In this document: positions 31,918-40,321 of the stretch, in pieces
How positions within the stretch are numbered: position 1 is the stretch's first letter
Layout of the letters: each line of letters opens with the position of its first letter
Source of the DNA: SIG440 sp045645805
GTDB taxonomy: Bacteria; Bacillota; Clostridia; Monoglobales; Monoglobaceae
Assembly: GCA_045645805.1 (NCBI GenBank)
Contig: JAZRJL010000003.1
Span: 1 to 49,690, forward strand
Length of the DNA stretch: 49,690 nt
Direction: 5' to 3'
Made by a program: the position numbers and the translations under genes
The notes under the pieces: model-generated
Told to the model about the DNA's origin: nothing
Seen by the model: the letters and a program-made list of their open reading frames with translations, nothing else
Database searches by the model: none

Positions 31918-33795
31918 ATGAAAAACGGTTTTTTAAAGGTTGCCGCTGCAACCCCTGAAATTGCGGTCAACAGTACCCATACAAATAGAAGAAATATAAT
32001 TAATCAGATAAAAGAAGCTTGGGAGAACGGCTGTAAAGCCGTTGTTTTTCCCGAGCTTTGCATTACCGGTTATACCTGTGGCGATTTGTTTTTGCAGGCG
32101 GATACTGAAAAAAGGGCAAGAACGGCACTTTCTGAAATCTTAAAAGAAACGATAAAAATGGACATACTTTTTATTGTAGGTATGCCCTTGTCTTATTGTG
32201 ATAAGCTTTACAACGTGGCGGCTGTATGTAAGGATGGCAGGGTTTTGGGCTTTGTACCAAAAACAAATTTACCCAATTATGCAGAGTTCAACGAAGTCAG
32301 ATATTTCAGCACACTTTCAAAAACGGTTGAAGTGCCTTTTGAGGATTATACCGTGCCTATGGGTACAAAGCTGATTTTCTGTGCAAAACAGATGGAGGAA
32401 TTTAGACTTGCCTGTGAACTTTGTGAGGATATGTGGACGACAGTTTCACCATCGGCACAGCATTCGCAAAACGGTGCAGTATTGATTTTCAATCTTTCCG
32501 CAAATGCTGAATCTCCGGGCAAACGTCAGGCAAGGCGGCTTATGGCAGCATCAAGCAGTGCAAAACAGCTTTCAGCATATATTTATGCCGAGGCAGGTGA
32601 TGGAGAATCCACCACCGATTTGGTTTATGCCGGCAACAATATGATTTTTGAATGTGGCAAATGTCTTGCAGAGGCAAAGCCATTTGAAAATGGTATAATT
32701 TACGGTACAGTTGATACCGAAAAGCTGTGTTTTTTGCGTAGGCAGAGAAACACTTTTGTTGCAAAAAACGATGATGAATATAAACAAATTTATTTTAATA
32801 CCCGTGTTGAAGAAACTAAGCTTTGTGGTATAAGCAAAACGCCTTTCATCCCTGCTGACAGGGATTCTGCAAAAGAACGCAGCCTTTATGTGTTTAAAAT
32901 GCAAACAAAAGGTCTTGAAAAAAGAATTAAGCACATCGGTGCAAAAACGGTTACAATCGGTGTGTCTGGTGGACTTGACAGCACGTTAGCTCTTTTGGTC
33001 GCAGCACAAACCTTTGATGATTTAAACCTTGACCGAAAGAATATTATTGCGATTTCAATGCCTTGCTTCGGCACCTCTGACCGCACTTATAACAATTCAA
33101 AACGTCTTTGTGATGCCATTGGTGTTTCGTACAGAGAGATAAACATTGAAAAGGCAGTAAGGCAGCATTTTGAGGATATTGGTCTTAATGAAACTGACCG
33201 TGGTGTTACTTATGAAAATGCCCAGGCAAGGGAACGTACACAAATTCTTATGGATATTGCCAACAAGACGGGTGGAATTGTAATCGGTACAGGTGATCTT
33301 TCTGAGCTTGCACTTGGCTTTGCAACCTACAACGGTGACCATATGTCGATGTATGGTGTTAATTCCTCAGTTCCAAAGACACTTATGCGTGAGGTGGTAG
33401 GCTTTGTTGCTGCAGAATATGGCGGTGATGCGGAAAATGTGCTTAAAGACATAGTGGCAACACCTGTCAGTCCCGAGCTTTTGCCGGCAGACGAGGCGGG
33501 AGAGATTTCGCAAAAGACCGAGGATATAATCGGTCCTTACGAGGTGCACGATTTCATTTTGTATTACTATACAAAATATGGGTTCAGCCGTGAAAAAATA
33601 ATGCGAATGGCTGAATGTGCCTTTGACGGTGTTTACGATAAAGAAAGCCTTGAAAAATGGTTTGAAACATTTTTCAGAAGATTCTTTGCAAATCAGTTTA
33701 AACGCTCAGCTGCACCTGATGGTGTAAAGGCAGGAAGTATATCCCTTTCACAAAGGGGGAGCTTTGTTATGCCATCAGATGCTAAGTACGAATAG
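31918..33795 (+). CDS. nadE: Glutamine-dependent NAD+ synthetase
   Basis: A 625-aa two-domain enzyme. The nitrilase-like glutaminase domain (1-300) has catalytic E46 (FPELCITGY), K115 (VPKTNLPNY) and C169 (CELCEDMW). The synthetase domain has the PP-loop SGGLDS at 350-355. It completes NAD synthesis from deamido-NAD using glutamine. It ends the gene run that includes nadD and is followed by a strong terminator. Confidence 0.97.
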   Translation: MKNGFLKVAAATPEIAVNSTHTNRRNIINQIKEAWENGCKAVVFPELCITGYTCGDLFLQADTEKRARTALSEILKETIKMDILFIVGMPLSYCDKLYNVAAVCKDGRVLGFVPKTNLPNYAEFNEVRYFSTLSKTVEVPFEDYTVPMGTKLIFCAKQMEEFRLACELCEDMWTTVSPSAQHSQNGAVLIFNLSANAESPGKRQARRLMAASSSAKQLSAYIYAEAGDGESTTDLVYAGNNMIFECGKCLAEAKPFENGIIYGTVDTEKLCFLRRQRNTFVAKNDDEYKQIYFNTRVEETKLCGISKTPFIPADRDSAKERSLYVFKMQTKGLEKRIKHIGAKTVTIGVSGGLDSTLALLVAAQTFDDLNLDRKNIIAISMPCFGTSDRTYNNSKRLCDAIGVSYREINIEKAVRQHFEDIGLNETDRGVTYENAQARERTQILMDIANKTGGIVIGTGDLSELALGFATYNGDHMSMYGVNSSVPKTLMREVVGFVAAEYGGDAENVLKDIVATPVSPELLPADEAGEISQKTEDIIGPYEVHDFILYYYTKYGFSREKIMRMAECAFDGVYDKESLEKWFETFFRRFFANQFKRSAAPDGVKAGSISLSQRGSFVMPSDAKYE

Positions 33796-33799
33796 TTTT

Positions 33800-33830
33800 A
33801 ATGGGGGTGTTTTAAACACCCCCATTTTAG
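33800..33830 (+). terminator. Terminator after nadE
   Basis: AATGGGGGTGTTT (33800-33812) pairs with AAACACCCCCATT (33814-33826), then TTAG. The stem is strong but the T-tract is short. Confidence 0.7.
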
Positions 33831-33845
33831 GAAGTAGGGAAAAGT

Positions 33846-34442
33846 ATGATTCATATAAGGGAAACCATAATTGTTGAGGGCAAGTATGACCGTGAAAGGC
33901 TGAAAAAGGTTACCGATGCGGCAATTATCTGTACCGGTGGATTTAGTCTTTACAGCAACAAAAACATTATAAATTCAATACGGAAAATGGCAAAAACCAC
34001 AGGGGTTTTAATCCTTACCGATTCGGACAGTGCGGGTTTTCGTATTCGTAACTATATCAAGCAATGTGTGGGTAATGATGGCATTGTAAAGCACGCATAT
34101 ATTCCAAGTATTGAGGGCAAGGAACGACGCAAAGAAAAACCGGGAAAGGAAGGCATTCTGGGGGTTGAGGGAATGAGCGAGGAGCTTTTGTCGGATATCC
34201 TTAAAACTGTAACTGATGTAAAAGCGGAGGACAGAGAAAATGAACCTAAGATAACCAAGACAATGCTTTTTGAGGATGGCCTGAGCGGCGGTGAGAAAAG
34301 TTCAGTAAAAAGACGCAGGATTGAAAATCTTCTTGGTCTTCCGCCACGTCTTTCGGCAAATGCTTTGATTGATGTGTTAAATGGTGCCATAGGCTTTGAA
34401 GAATATAAAAAAGCGGTTGAAAAGGTTAATCAGGAAATTTGA
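33846..34442 (+). CDS. Toprim-domain protein, ribonuclease M5-like
   Basis: A 198-aa protein with an N-terminal Toprim domain: E11 (IIVEGKYD) and D59/D61 (LTDSDSAGF). The C-terminal part fits the DUF4093 type found with RNase M5, the 5S rRNA maturase. Known M5 enzymes are of similar size. The IPSIEGKERRKEKPGKEGILGVEG stretch (key residues GKEGILGVE) is characteristic. A specific role in 5S maturation is likely but not proven. Its stop overlaps the nrdR promoter. Confidence 0.8.
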   Translation: MIHIRETIIVEGKYDRERLKKVTDAAIICTGGFSLYSNKNIINSIRKMAKTTGVLILTDSDSAGFRIRNYIKQCVGNDGIVKHAYIPSIEGKERRKEKPGKEGILGVEGMSEELLSDILKTVTDVKAEDRENEPKITKTMLFEDGLSGGEKSSVKRRRIENLLGLPPRLSANALIDVLNGAIGFEEYKKAVEKVNQEI

Positions 34443-34467
34443 CAAATAATATTTTATGTGATAAAAT
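34439..34467 (+). promoter_or_regulatory. Promoter of nrdR
   Basis: TTGACA (34439-34444) overlaps the stop of the toprim gene; after 17 bp comes TAAAAT (34462-34467) with a TGA extension. Confidence 0.75.
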
Positions 34468-34502
34468 ATACTAAGATATTGATAATTTGGAGTTGAAGTA
34501 TT

Positions 34503-34958
34503 ATGCGTTGTTTATTTTGCGGACATATGGAAAGCAAGGTTATAGATTCACGTTCTACCGAGGAAGGTAACACAATCCGCCGCCGCAGAGAATGTCTTGA
34601 ATGCGGAAAGAGATTTACTACATACGAGAAAATTGAAACAATCCCTATGATTGTTGTTAAGAAGGACGGCACACGCGAAACCTTTGATCGTGACAAGGTT
34701 TTAAACGGAATTTTGCGTGCTTGTGAAAAACGCCCCGTTACCCTTTCTGATATTGAAAAACTGATTGATGATATTGAGTCAAAGCTTTACAATATGCTTG
34801 AACGCGAGGTTACCTCTGAGCGTGTGGGCGAGATGGTTATGGAAAGGCTTCAAAAGCTTGATGATATTGCATACGTGCGGTTTGCATCGGTTTACAGACA
34901 GTTTAAGGATATAAATTCATTTATGGATGAATTGGCAAAAATTATAAAAAAATCTTGA
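34503..34958 (+). CDS. nrdR: Transcriptional repressor NrdR
   Basis: A 151-aa repressor that senses ATP/dATP and represses ribonucleotide reductase genes. The zinc ribbon has C3, C6, C31 and C34, followed by an ATP-cone (about 49-139). It is full length. The likely target is the nrdG-nrdD-trxB promoter at 16.7 kb, where two NrdR-like boxes are found. No box was seen at its own promoter. Confidence 0.97.
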   Translation: MRCLFCGHMESKVIDSRSTEEGNTIRRRRECLECGKRFTTYEKIETIPMIVVKKDGTRETFDRDKVLNGILRACEKRPVTLSDIEKLIDDIESKLYNMLEREVTSERVGEMVMERLQKLDDIAYVRFASVYRQFKDINSFMDELAKIIKKS

Positions 34959-34983
34959 CATTGCTGTATTTTTGTGATATTAT
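34955..34983 (+). promoter_or_regulatory. Promoter of the rimP-nusA-infB operon
   Basis: TTGACA (34955-34960) overlaps the nrdR stop; after 17 bp comes TATTAT (34978-34983) with a TGA extension. Confidence 0.75.
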
Positions 34984-35012
34984 ATTTACGCAATGTAAAT
35001 ACTGTTCATAAG

Positions 35013-35040
35013 GAGTGAGGGAGACCTCACTCTTTTGTTT
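35013..35040 (+). terminator. Leader attenuator-like hairpin upstream of rimP
   Basis: GAGTGAGG (35013-35020) and CCTCACTC (35025-35032) form a GC-rich stem with GAGA loop, followed by TTTTGTTT. It lies between the operon promoter and rimP. TGTAAA (34994) and TTTACA (35038) could form an alternative pairing. Attenuation of the nusA operon is inferred. Confidence 0.6.
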
Positions 35041-35058
35041 ACAAAGGAGTGAAATTTG

Positions 35059-35523
35059 GTGTCATATTCAAAAATTGAACTTGCTGTTTTAGAAATGGCA
35101 CAGCCTGTTGCAAAGGAAAATGGCTGTTATATTTACGATGTGGAATATGTAAAAGAAGGTAAGTCAAAATTCTTAAGAATTTTTGCTGATAAAGAGAGCG
35201 ACAGAATTTCTCTTGATGAGTGCGAGGCAATCAGTAGAAGACTGAGTGATTTGCTTGACGAAAAAGATCCTATTCAGGGCGAGTATATGCTTGAAGTTTC
35301 GTCACCTGGTATTGAAAGACGTCTCAGAAATCCCGAGCATTTTGAAATGTATATGGGCGAAACTGTGGATATCGGATTGTATAAGGCAATAGACGGAAAC
35401 AAAACTATCAGTGGAAAGCTGTCGGGTTTTGAAGATGAAAAAATTAACATAGAAACCGAAGACGGAAATTTAACAATTATGCAGAGTGAAACGACAAGTG
35501 TCAGACTTCACTTTGATTTTTAA
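35059..35523 (+). CDS. rimP: Ribosome maturation factor RimP
   Basis: A 154-aa 30S assembly factor. The GTG at 35059 (MSYSKIELAVLEMA) lies 7 nt after AAAGGAGTG; a TTG one codon earlier is too close. Family motifs are FLRIFADKESDRISLDECE and YMLEVSSPGIERRLRNPEHF. It is first in the nusA operon. Confidence 0.95.
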   Translation: MSYSKIELAVLEMAQPVAKENGCYIYDVEYVKEGKSKFLRIFADKESDRISLDECEAISRRLSDLLDEKDPIQGEYMLEVSSPGIERRLRNPEHFEMYMGETVDIGLYKAIDGNKTISGKLSGFEDEKINIETEDGNLTIMQSETTSVRLHFDF

Positions 35524-35554
35524 ATAAATATACAGATAGGAGAGATTAAGAAAA

Positions 35555-36586
35555 ATGAGTTCAGAATTATTTATGTTACTTAACGAGATTGAAAAGGAAA
35601 AAGGCATCAGCCGTGACGTTGTTATTGATGCACTTAGCGGGGCGCTGCTTTCAGCTTACAAAAAGAATTTTGGTGCTGTTCAGGATGCCAAGGTTATTAT
35701 CGATGAAGAAACGGGTGAAATCAAGGTTTATGCCCGTAAAAACATTGTTGAAGAGGTTGAAAACCGTGAATGTGAAATCTCTGTTGAAGACGCACAAAAG
35801 ATAAACCCCAACTACGAAGCAGGCGATGTGCTTGAAACCGAGGTTACCCCAAGTGCATTTGGCAGAATTGCTGCACAGACAGCACGGCAGGTTGTTCTCC
35901 AGAGAATTCGTGAGGCTGAACGTGAAAAGGCATTTGATGAATTTTCAGACCGTGCAAATGACATTATGACCGCAACAGTGCGTAAGATTGACAGACGCAA
36001 CATTATGCTTGAAATCGGTGATACTGAATCTGTACTTATGCCCAATGAGCAGGTTAAAAATGATAACTACAAACCCGGCGAAAAGTTTAAGGTTTTTGTG
36101 GTTGAGGTTGCAAACTCGGTTAAGGGTGTGCATCTTGTGGTTTCACGTTCACATCCCGGTCTTGTTCGCAGACTTTTTGAGCTTGAAGTTCCTGAAATCA
36201 AAAAGGGTGTAATTGAGATCAAGGGTCTTACCCGTGAACCCGGTTCAAGAAGCAAGCTTGCAGTTCATTCAACCGTTGAGGGTGTTGATGCTGTCGGTAC
36301 TTGTATTGGTCCAAAGGGTATGCGTGTTCAGGCTGTTATTGACGAGCTTCGTGGCGAAAAAATTGACATTATCAAGTACAGCGATGACCCTGCAGAATAT
36401 ATTACTCAGGCGCTTAGTCCGGCATCTGTTGTTTCAATCGAGGTTGACGAGGAAAAGAAGATGTGCAGCGTTGTTGTTCCCGCTGACCAGCTTTCACTTG
36501 CAATTGGCAAAGAGGGTCAGAATGCACGTCTTGCGGCACGTCTTACCGGTTGGAAGATAGACCTTAAACCCGAGGGACAGGAATAA
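35555..36586 (+). CDS. nusA: Transcription termination/antitermination factor NusA
   Basis: A 343-aa RNA polymerase-associated factor. It has the N-terminal RNAP-binding domain, an S1 domain (about 135-200), and two KH domains, with GPKGMRVQAVIDELRGEKIDII in KH1 and AIGKEGQNARLAARLTGWKIDL in KH2. The C-terminal acidic repeats of E. coli NusA are absent, as normal for Gram-positives. Confidence 0.97.
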   Translation: MSSELFMLLNEIEKEKGISRDVVIDALSGALLSAYKKNFGAVQDAKVIIDEETGEIKVYARKNIVEEVENRECEISVEDAQKINPNYEAGDVLETEVTPSAFGRIAAQTARQVVLQRIREAEREKAFDEFSDRANDIMTATVRKIDRRNIMLEIGDTESVLMPNEQVKNDNYKPGEKFKVFVVEVANSVKGVHLVVSRSHPGLVRRLFELEVPEIKKGVIEIKGLTREPGSRSKLAVHSTVEGVDAVGTCIGPKGMRVQAVIDELRGEKIDIIKYSDDPAEYITQALSPASVVSIEVDEEKKMCSVVVPADQLSLAIGKEGQNARLAARLTGWKIDLKPEGQE

Positions 36587-36613
36587 AATTAACCTTTCAG
36601 GGAGGAAAGAAGA

Positions 36614-36868
36614 ATGATACCTCAGAGAATGTGCGTTGTCTGTCGTGAAATGAAGGACAGAGATAAACTTTTAAGAGTTGCAAAAACCAAAGATGGATTT
36701 TTGGTTGATTTGACAAACCGTGCAGGAGGCAGAGGTGCATATATCTGCAAAAACCAAGAGTGTCTGGAGTTGGCACGAAAAAAAAGTGTTTTTGAACGCA
36801 GCTTTTCGGGCAGGATTCCGACTGAGGTCTATGACAAACTGGAGGAGTTAATAAAAGGTGGAAAATAA
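36614..36868 (+). CDS. rnpM: YlxR/RnpM RNA-binding protein
   Basis: An 84-aa protein with the YlxR signature RMCVVCREMKDRDKLLRVAK and GRGAYICKNQECLE. Bacillus YlxR (RnpM) modulates RNase P. It sits in its canonical place after nusA and overlaps the next gene by 11 nt. Confidence 0.93.
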   Translation: MIPQRMCVVCREMKDRDKLLRVAKTKDGFLVDLTNRAGGRGAYICKNQECLELARKKSVFERSFSGRIPTEVYDKLEELIKGGK

Positions 36869-37181
36869 AAAGTTTTACAGTATGCTTGGTCTTTCAAAAC
36901 GGGCAGGAGCAATAGTGTTTGGCGAAGGTGCTGTTAAAGACAGTATAAGAAAAAATTTAGCAAAGCTGGTTGTTGTGGCGTCTGATGCATCAGCCAATAC
37001 AAAAAAGAAATTCAGTGACAGCTGCACTTTTTACAGTGTGCCCTATGCCGAAACAGGCGACAGATACACTCTTGGTAATGCAACGGGGAATACCTTTGCG
37101 GTAGTTCTTGCAGTTACCAATCAGGGACTTGCTGAAAACCTGTTGAAGCTTTTAAATGAGACACAGGCAGAAAATCTGTAA
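36858..37181 (+). CDS. L7Ae-family ribosomal/RNA-binding protein (YlxQ)
   Basis: A 107-aa L7Ae-type protein starting at GTG within the 3' end of rnpM; AAAAGG precedes it. Family features are LGLSKRAGAIVFGEGAVKDSI and KLVVVASDASANTKKKF. It is a kink-turn binding homologue. The function of YlxQ is unsettled. Confidence 0.9.
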   Translation: MENKKFYSMLGLSKRAGAIVFGEGAVKDSIRKNLAKLVVVASDASANTKKKFSDSCTFYSVPYAETGDRYTLGNATGNTFAVVLAVTNQGLAENLLKLLNETQAENL

Positions 37182-37217
37182 AATATTGTTATAAAAATTT
37201 TGGAAAGGAACGATATT

Positions 37218-39512
37218 ATGACTAAAATTAAAGCATATGAACTTTCAAAGAGCTTTGGGATTCCCAGCAAGGAAATTGTAAAGGTTCTTCATGATTACGG
37301 TGTTTCCGAAAAAAATCATATGAGCGCTCTTGATGAAAGAGAGCTTGATGTTATTTTTGAATATTATACACAAAAAAATCAGGTTGAAGATTTTTCAGCA
37401 CTTTTTATAAAGGTTGAAAAACCTGCTGATGAAAAAGCAAAGGAAACCAAAAAGGATAAAGAGAAGAGCGCAACAGTTGAGGAAAGTAAAAAGTCCGAAA
37501 CAGTTGATACAGAGGTTACATTCAGTGACGAGCCTATTCAGGCACGCAAAACACGTGTGGTTGATACCCGTGCAAACAATGTTGACCTTGACCGTCTTGA
37601 CAACGAAAAGCTTGAGGAGCTTATTCCTGATAACGTAAGAGAGGCCGGCGGAAGTACCAATAAGCAAAAAATAAAGACCGGCAACAAAAAGAGCAAGCTT
37701 GTAAAGGAAAAACAGGGCCCGAAAGAACCTGAAAAGCCTGTTAAAAAGGAAAAGAAGGAAGCTTTAGAGGTTCTTGTTCCTGATGCAATAACCGTTGGTG
37801 AGCTTGCAGAAAGACTTAAGAAACCCAATACCGAGGTTATCAAAAAGCTTATGATGCTTGGTATTATGGCATCTGTAAACGAAACTCTCGATTTTGATAC
37901 TGCGTCACTTATTGTAGAAGATTTTGGCGGAAAGGTAGAACATGAAATAATTCTCACCGAAGAGGATAAACTATTCAATGATGTTGAAGATGCACCTGAG
38001 TCGCTTGTTCCACGTTCACCTGTTGTAGTTGTTATGGGTCACGTTGACCACGGTAACACTTCACTTCTTGATACAATCCGTAATTCAAATGTAACCGAAG
38101 GCGAATTTGGCGGCATTACACAGCATATTGGTGCTTACCGTGTCCGTGTAAATGACAAAAAGATTACCTTCCTTGATACTCCTGGACACGAAGCGTTTAC
38201 TGCAATGCGTGCCAGAGGTGCACTTGTTACCGATATAGCAATTCTTGTTGTTGCTGCAGACGATGGTATTATGCCACAGACAATTGAGGCTATCAACCAC
38301 GCAAAGGCTGCTGAGGTTTCAATCATTGTTGCAATCAACAAGATTGATAAGGAGGGTGCAAACCCCGACAGAGTCCGTCAGGAGCTTACCGAGCATGGTC
38401 TTGTTCCGGAAGAATGGGGCGGCGATACAATCTGCGTTGAGGTTTCGGCAAAAATGAAGCAGAACATTGATTCTCTTCTTGAAATGGTTCTTCTTGTTGC
38501 TGAAATGAAAGAGCTTAAAGCAAACCCCAACCGTTTGGCAAAGGGTACAGTTATCGAGGCTCAGCTTGACAAGGGCAGAGGTCCTGTTGCAACACTTCTT
38601 GTTCAAAACGGTACACTTCGTACAGGTGATATAATCGTTGCAGGTACTGCTGTGGGCAGAGTTCGTGCAATGAACGACGACAAGGGCAAGGCAATCAAAA
38701 AGGCAGGTCCGTCAATCCCGGTTGAAATTCTTGGCCTTTCCGAGGTTCCCGATGGCGGAGACGTGTTCTATGTAGTAGAAGACGAGCGTAAAGCCCGTGA
38801 AGTTGTTGAAGCAAGAAAGTTCAAGCAGAAGCAGGAGGCTCAAAAACAGAGTCAGGCGGTTTCTCTTGAAAACCTGTTTGAACAGATTGAAGCAGGCAAG
38901 ACCAAAGACCTCAACATTATTGTCAAGGCAGACGTTCAGGGCTCGGTTGAGGCGGTACGTCAGTCACTCGAGAGAATTGCCAATGAAGAAGTCCGCGTAA
39001 ATGTAATCCACGGTGCGGTTGGTGCTGTTAATGAATCCGACGTTATGCTGGCAACAGCATCAAATGCGATTATTGTTGGCTTTAATGTACGTCCTACCCC
39101 GGGTGCAACTGTTTCGGCTGACAGCTCAGATGTTGATATCAGACTTTATCGTGTTATCTATGATGCAATTGAGGACATTGAGGCTGCTATGAAGGGTATG
39201 CTTGCTCCAAAATTCCAGGAACAGGTTACCGGTCATATTGAAATCAGAACAACCTTCCGTGTATCAGGTGTTGGTACTATCGGCGGTGCGTATGTTACTG
39301 ACGGTAAGGTTCATCGAAACAGCCTTGTACGTGTTGTACGTGACGGAATTGTTATCCATGAGGGCGAGCTTGGTTCACTTAAGCGTTTCAAAGACGATGT
39401 TAAGGAAGTTGCAAGCGGTTACGAGTGTGGTGTAAGCATTGAAAAGTTTAATGATATTAAAGAGGGCGACGTTATCGAAGCTTATGTTATGGAGCAGATA
39501 ATGCCGCAGTAA
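37218..39512 (+). CDS. infB: Translation initiation factor IF-2 with atypical G1 motif
   Basis: A 764-aa GTPase that positions fMet-tRNA and joins subunits. The ATG at 37218 follows AAAGGA; an upstream TTG at 37200 is disfavoured. It has an N-terminal IF2N, a charged linker, a second IF2N (about 190-240), the G domain (about 268-440), and C-terminal domains ending EGDVIEAYVMEQIMPQ. The P-loop reads GHVDHGNTS: the invariant lysine is replaced by Asn280 (codon AAC 38055-38057). Other G motifs (GGITQHIG, DTPGHEAF, NKID) are normal. A real substitution or a sequence error is undecided. Confidence 0.95.
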   Translation: MTKIKAYELSKSFGIPSKEIVKVLHDYGVSEKNHMSALDERELDVIFEYYTQKNQVEDFSALFIKVEKPADEKAKETKKDKEKSATVEESKKSETVDTEVTFSDEPIQARKTRVVDTRANNVDLDRLDNEKLEELIPDNVREAGGSTNKQKIKTGNKKSKLVKEKQGPKEPEKPVKKEKKEALEVLVPDAITVGELAERLKKPNTEVIKKLMMLGIMASVNETLDFDTASLIVEDFGGKVEHEIILTEEDKLFNDVEDAPESLVPRSPVVVVMGHVDHGNTSLLDTIRNSNVTEGEFGGITQHIGAYRVRVNDKKITFLDTPGHEAFTAMRARGALVTDIAILVVAADDGIMPQTIEAINHAKAAEVSIIVAINKIDKEGANPDRVRQELTEHGLVPEEWGGDTICVEVSAKMKQNIDSLLEMVLLVAEMKELKANPNRLAKGTVIEAQLDKGRGPVATLLVQNGTLRTGDIIVAGTAVGRVRAMNDDKGKAIKKAGPSIPVEILGLSEVPDGGDVFYVVEDERKAREVVEARKFKQKQEAQKQSQAVSLENLFEQIEAGKTKDLNIIVKADVQGSVEAVRQSLERIANEEVRVNVIHGAVGAVNESDVMLATASNAIIVGFNVRPTPGATVSADSSDVDIRLYRVIYDAIEDIEAAMKGMLAPKFQEQVTGHIEIRTTFRVSGVGTIGGAYVTDGKVHRNSLVRVVRDGIVIHEGELGSLKRFKDDVKEVASGYECGVSIEKFNDIKEGDVIEAYVMEQIMPQ

Positions 39513-39521
39513 TATTCCGGA

Positions 39522-39696
39522 AAAGACAAATTGGCTCTAATATGGTTTAAATCGATAAGTTTTACGCAATACGTCGTTAAAATGTTCGTGAATACACAAA
39601 GTATTCACTGTGCTTTTGCCTTGTCTTGCAAAAAAATTTATTCGCTTTAAACTCTTCAACCTTGCAAGCAAGGCATATGATTTCCAATTTGTCTTT
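39522..39696. repeat. Long inverted repeat between infB and rbfA
   Basis: AAAGACAAATTGG (39522-39534) is the perfect complement of CCAATTTGTCTTT (39684-39696). Inside, the arms continue with high similarity to a tip GTGAATAC-ACAAA-GTATTCAC. The right arm carries an extra segment that contains its own CCTTGC/GCAAGG hairpin. No ORF with a ribosome site was seen. It resembles a MITE-like or REP-like insertion. Confidence 0.65.
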
Positions 39697-39706
39697 CCCT
39701 TGGGAT

Positions 39707-39743
39707 GTTAAAATAGTCCAGACCGCAAAAGGGCGAAGAAAAT
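39707..39743 (+). repeat. Dispersed intergenic repeat, copy B
   Basis: It matches copy A at 1371-1406, with the shared core GTTAAAATAG.CCAGA.CGCAA and GAAGAAAAT. It lies directly after the long inverted repeat, so the two may belong to one composite element. Confidence 0.5.
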
Positions 39744-39830
39744 CGATAAATTTGAAAAGATATTATCTCCAAATAAGGATGAAAAATCTTAAATGTTCTA
39801 TTTTTCTAAATATACTGCCTTTTTGCTATA

Positions 39831-39904
39831 AACAAACTTCGCCGCTCGACGTACACAAGTACGCCGTCGGGCAAGCCAAAGCATAGGCTTTGGCTCAGTT
39901 TGTT
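39831..39904. repeat. Second inverted repeat in the infB-rbfA gap
   Basis: Outer arms AACAAACT (39831)/AGTTTGTT (39897) enclose a perfect GCCAAAGC/GCTTTGGC hairpin (39875-39894) and a GACG/CGTC hairpin. With the elements at 39522-39743 it makes this 450-nt gap almost entirely repeat-like DNA. Confidence 0.5.
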
Positions 39905-39965
39905 CATTCTGAATCTATTTTCCATAACCCCAGAATTTAATTTATAAACAGAAAGGCGGTGCAAT

Positions 39966-40304
39966 ATGCCTGCATACAACAGAATGGACAGAATTTCAGA
40001 AGAAGTCCGCAAGGAACTCAGCAGTATAGTAAGAGACCTTAAAGACCCACGCATAAAAACAGTTGTTTCGGTGGTTAATGTAACTGTTACAAAGGATCTT
40101 AAATTTGCTAAAGCATATATAAGTGTTTTTGGTGACGAAGCAACACAAAAGGGTGTAATGGATGCACTTAAAAGTGCATCAGGATTTATCCGCAGAGAAA
40201 TCGGACACCGTATCAATCTGCGGGCAACACCCGAATTTACCTTTGTGCTGGATAATTCTATTGAATATGGTGCACATATAAACGAAGTTCTTAAAAATCT
40301 TTAA
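39966..40304 (+). CDS. rbfA: Ribosome-binding factor A
   Basis: A 112-aa KH-fold factor in 16S maturation. Motifs: RISEEVRKELSSIVRDLKDPR and TVTKDLKFAKAYISVFG. AAAGGCGGTG precedes the ATG. It follows infB after the repeat-filled gap. Confidence 0.95.
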   Translation: MPAYNRMDRISEEVRKELSSIVRDLKDPRIKTVVSVVNVTVTKDLKFAKAYISVFGDEATQKGVMDALKSASGFIRREIGHRINLRATPEFTFVLDNSIEYGAHINEVLKNL

Positions 40305-40321
40305 ACTGCGGGGAAGATTTT

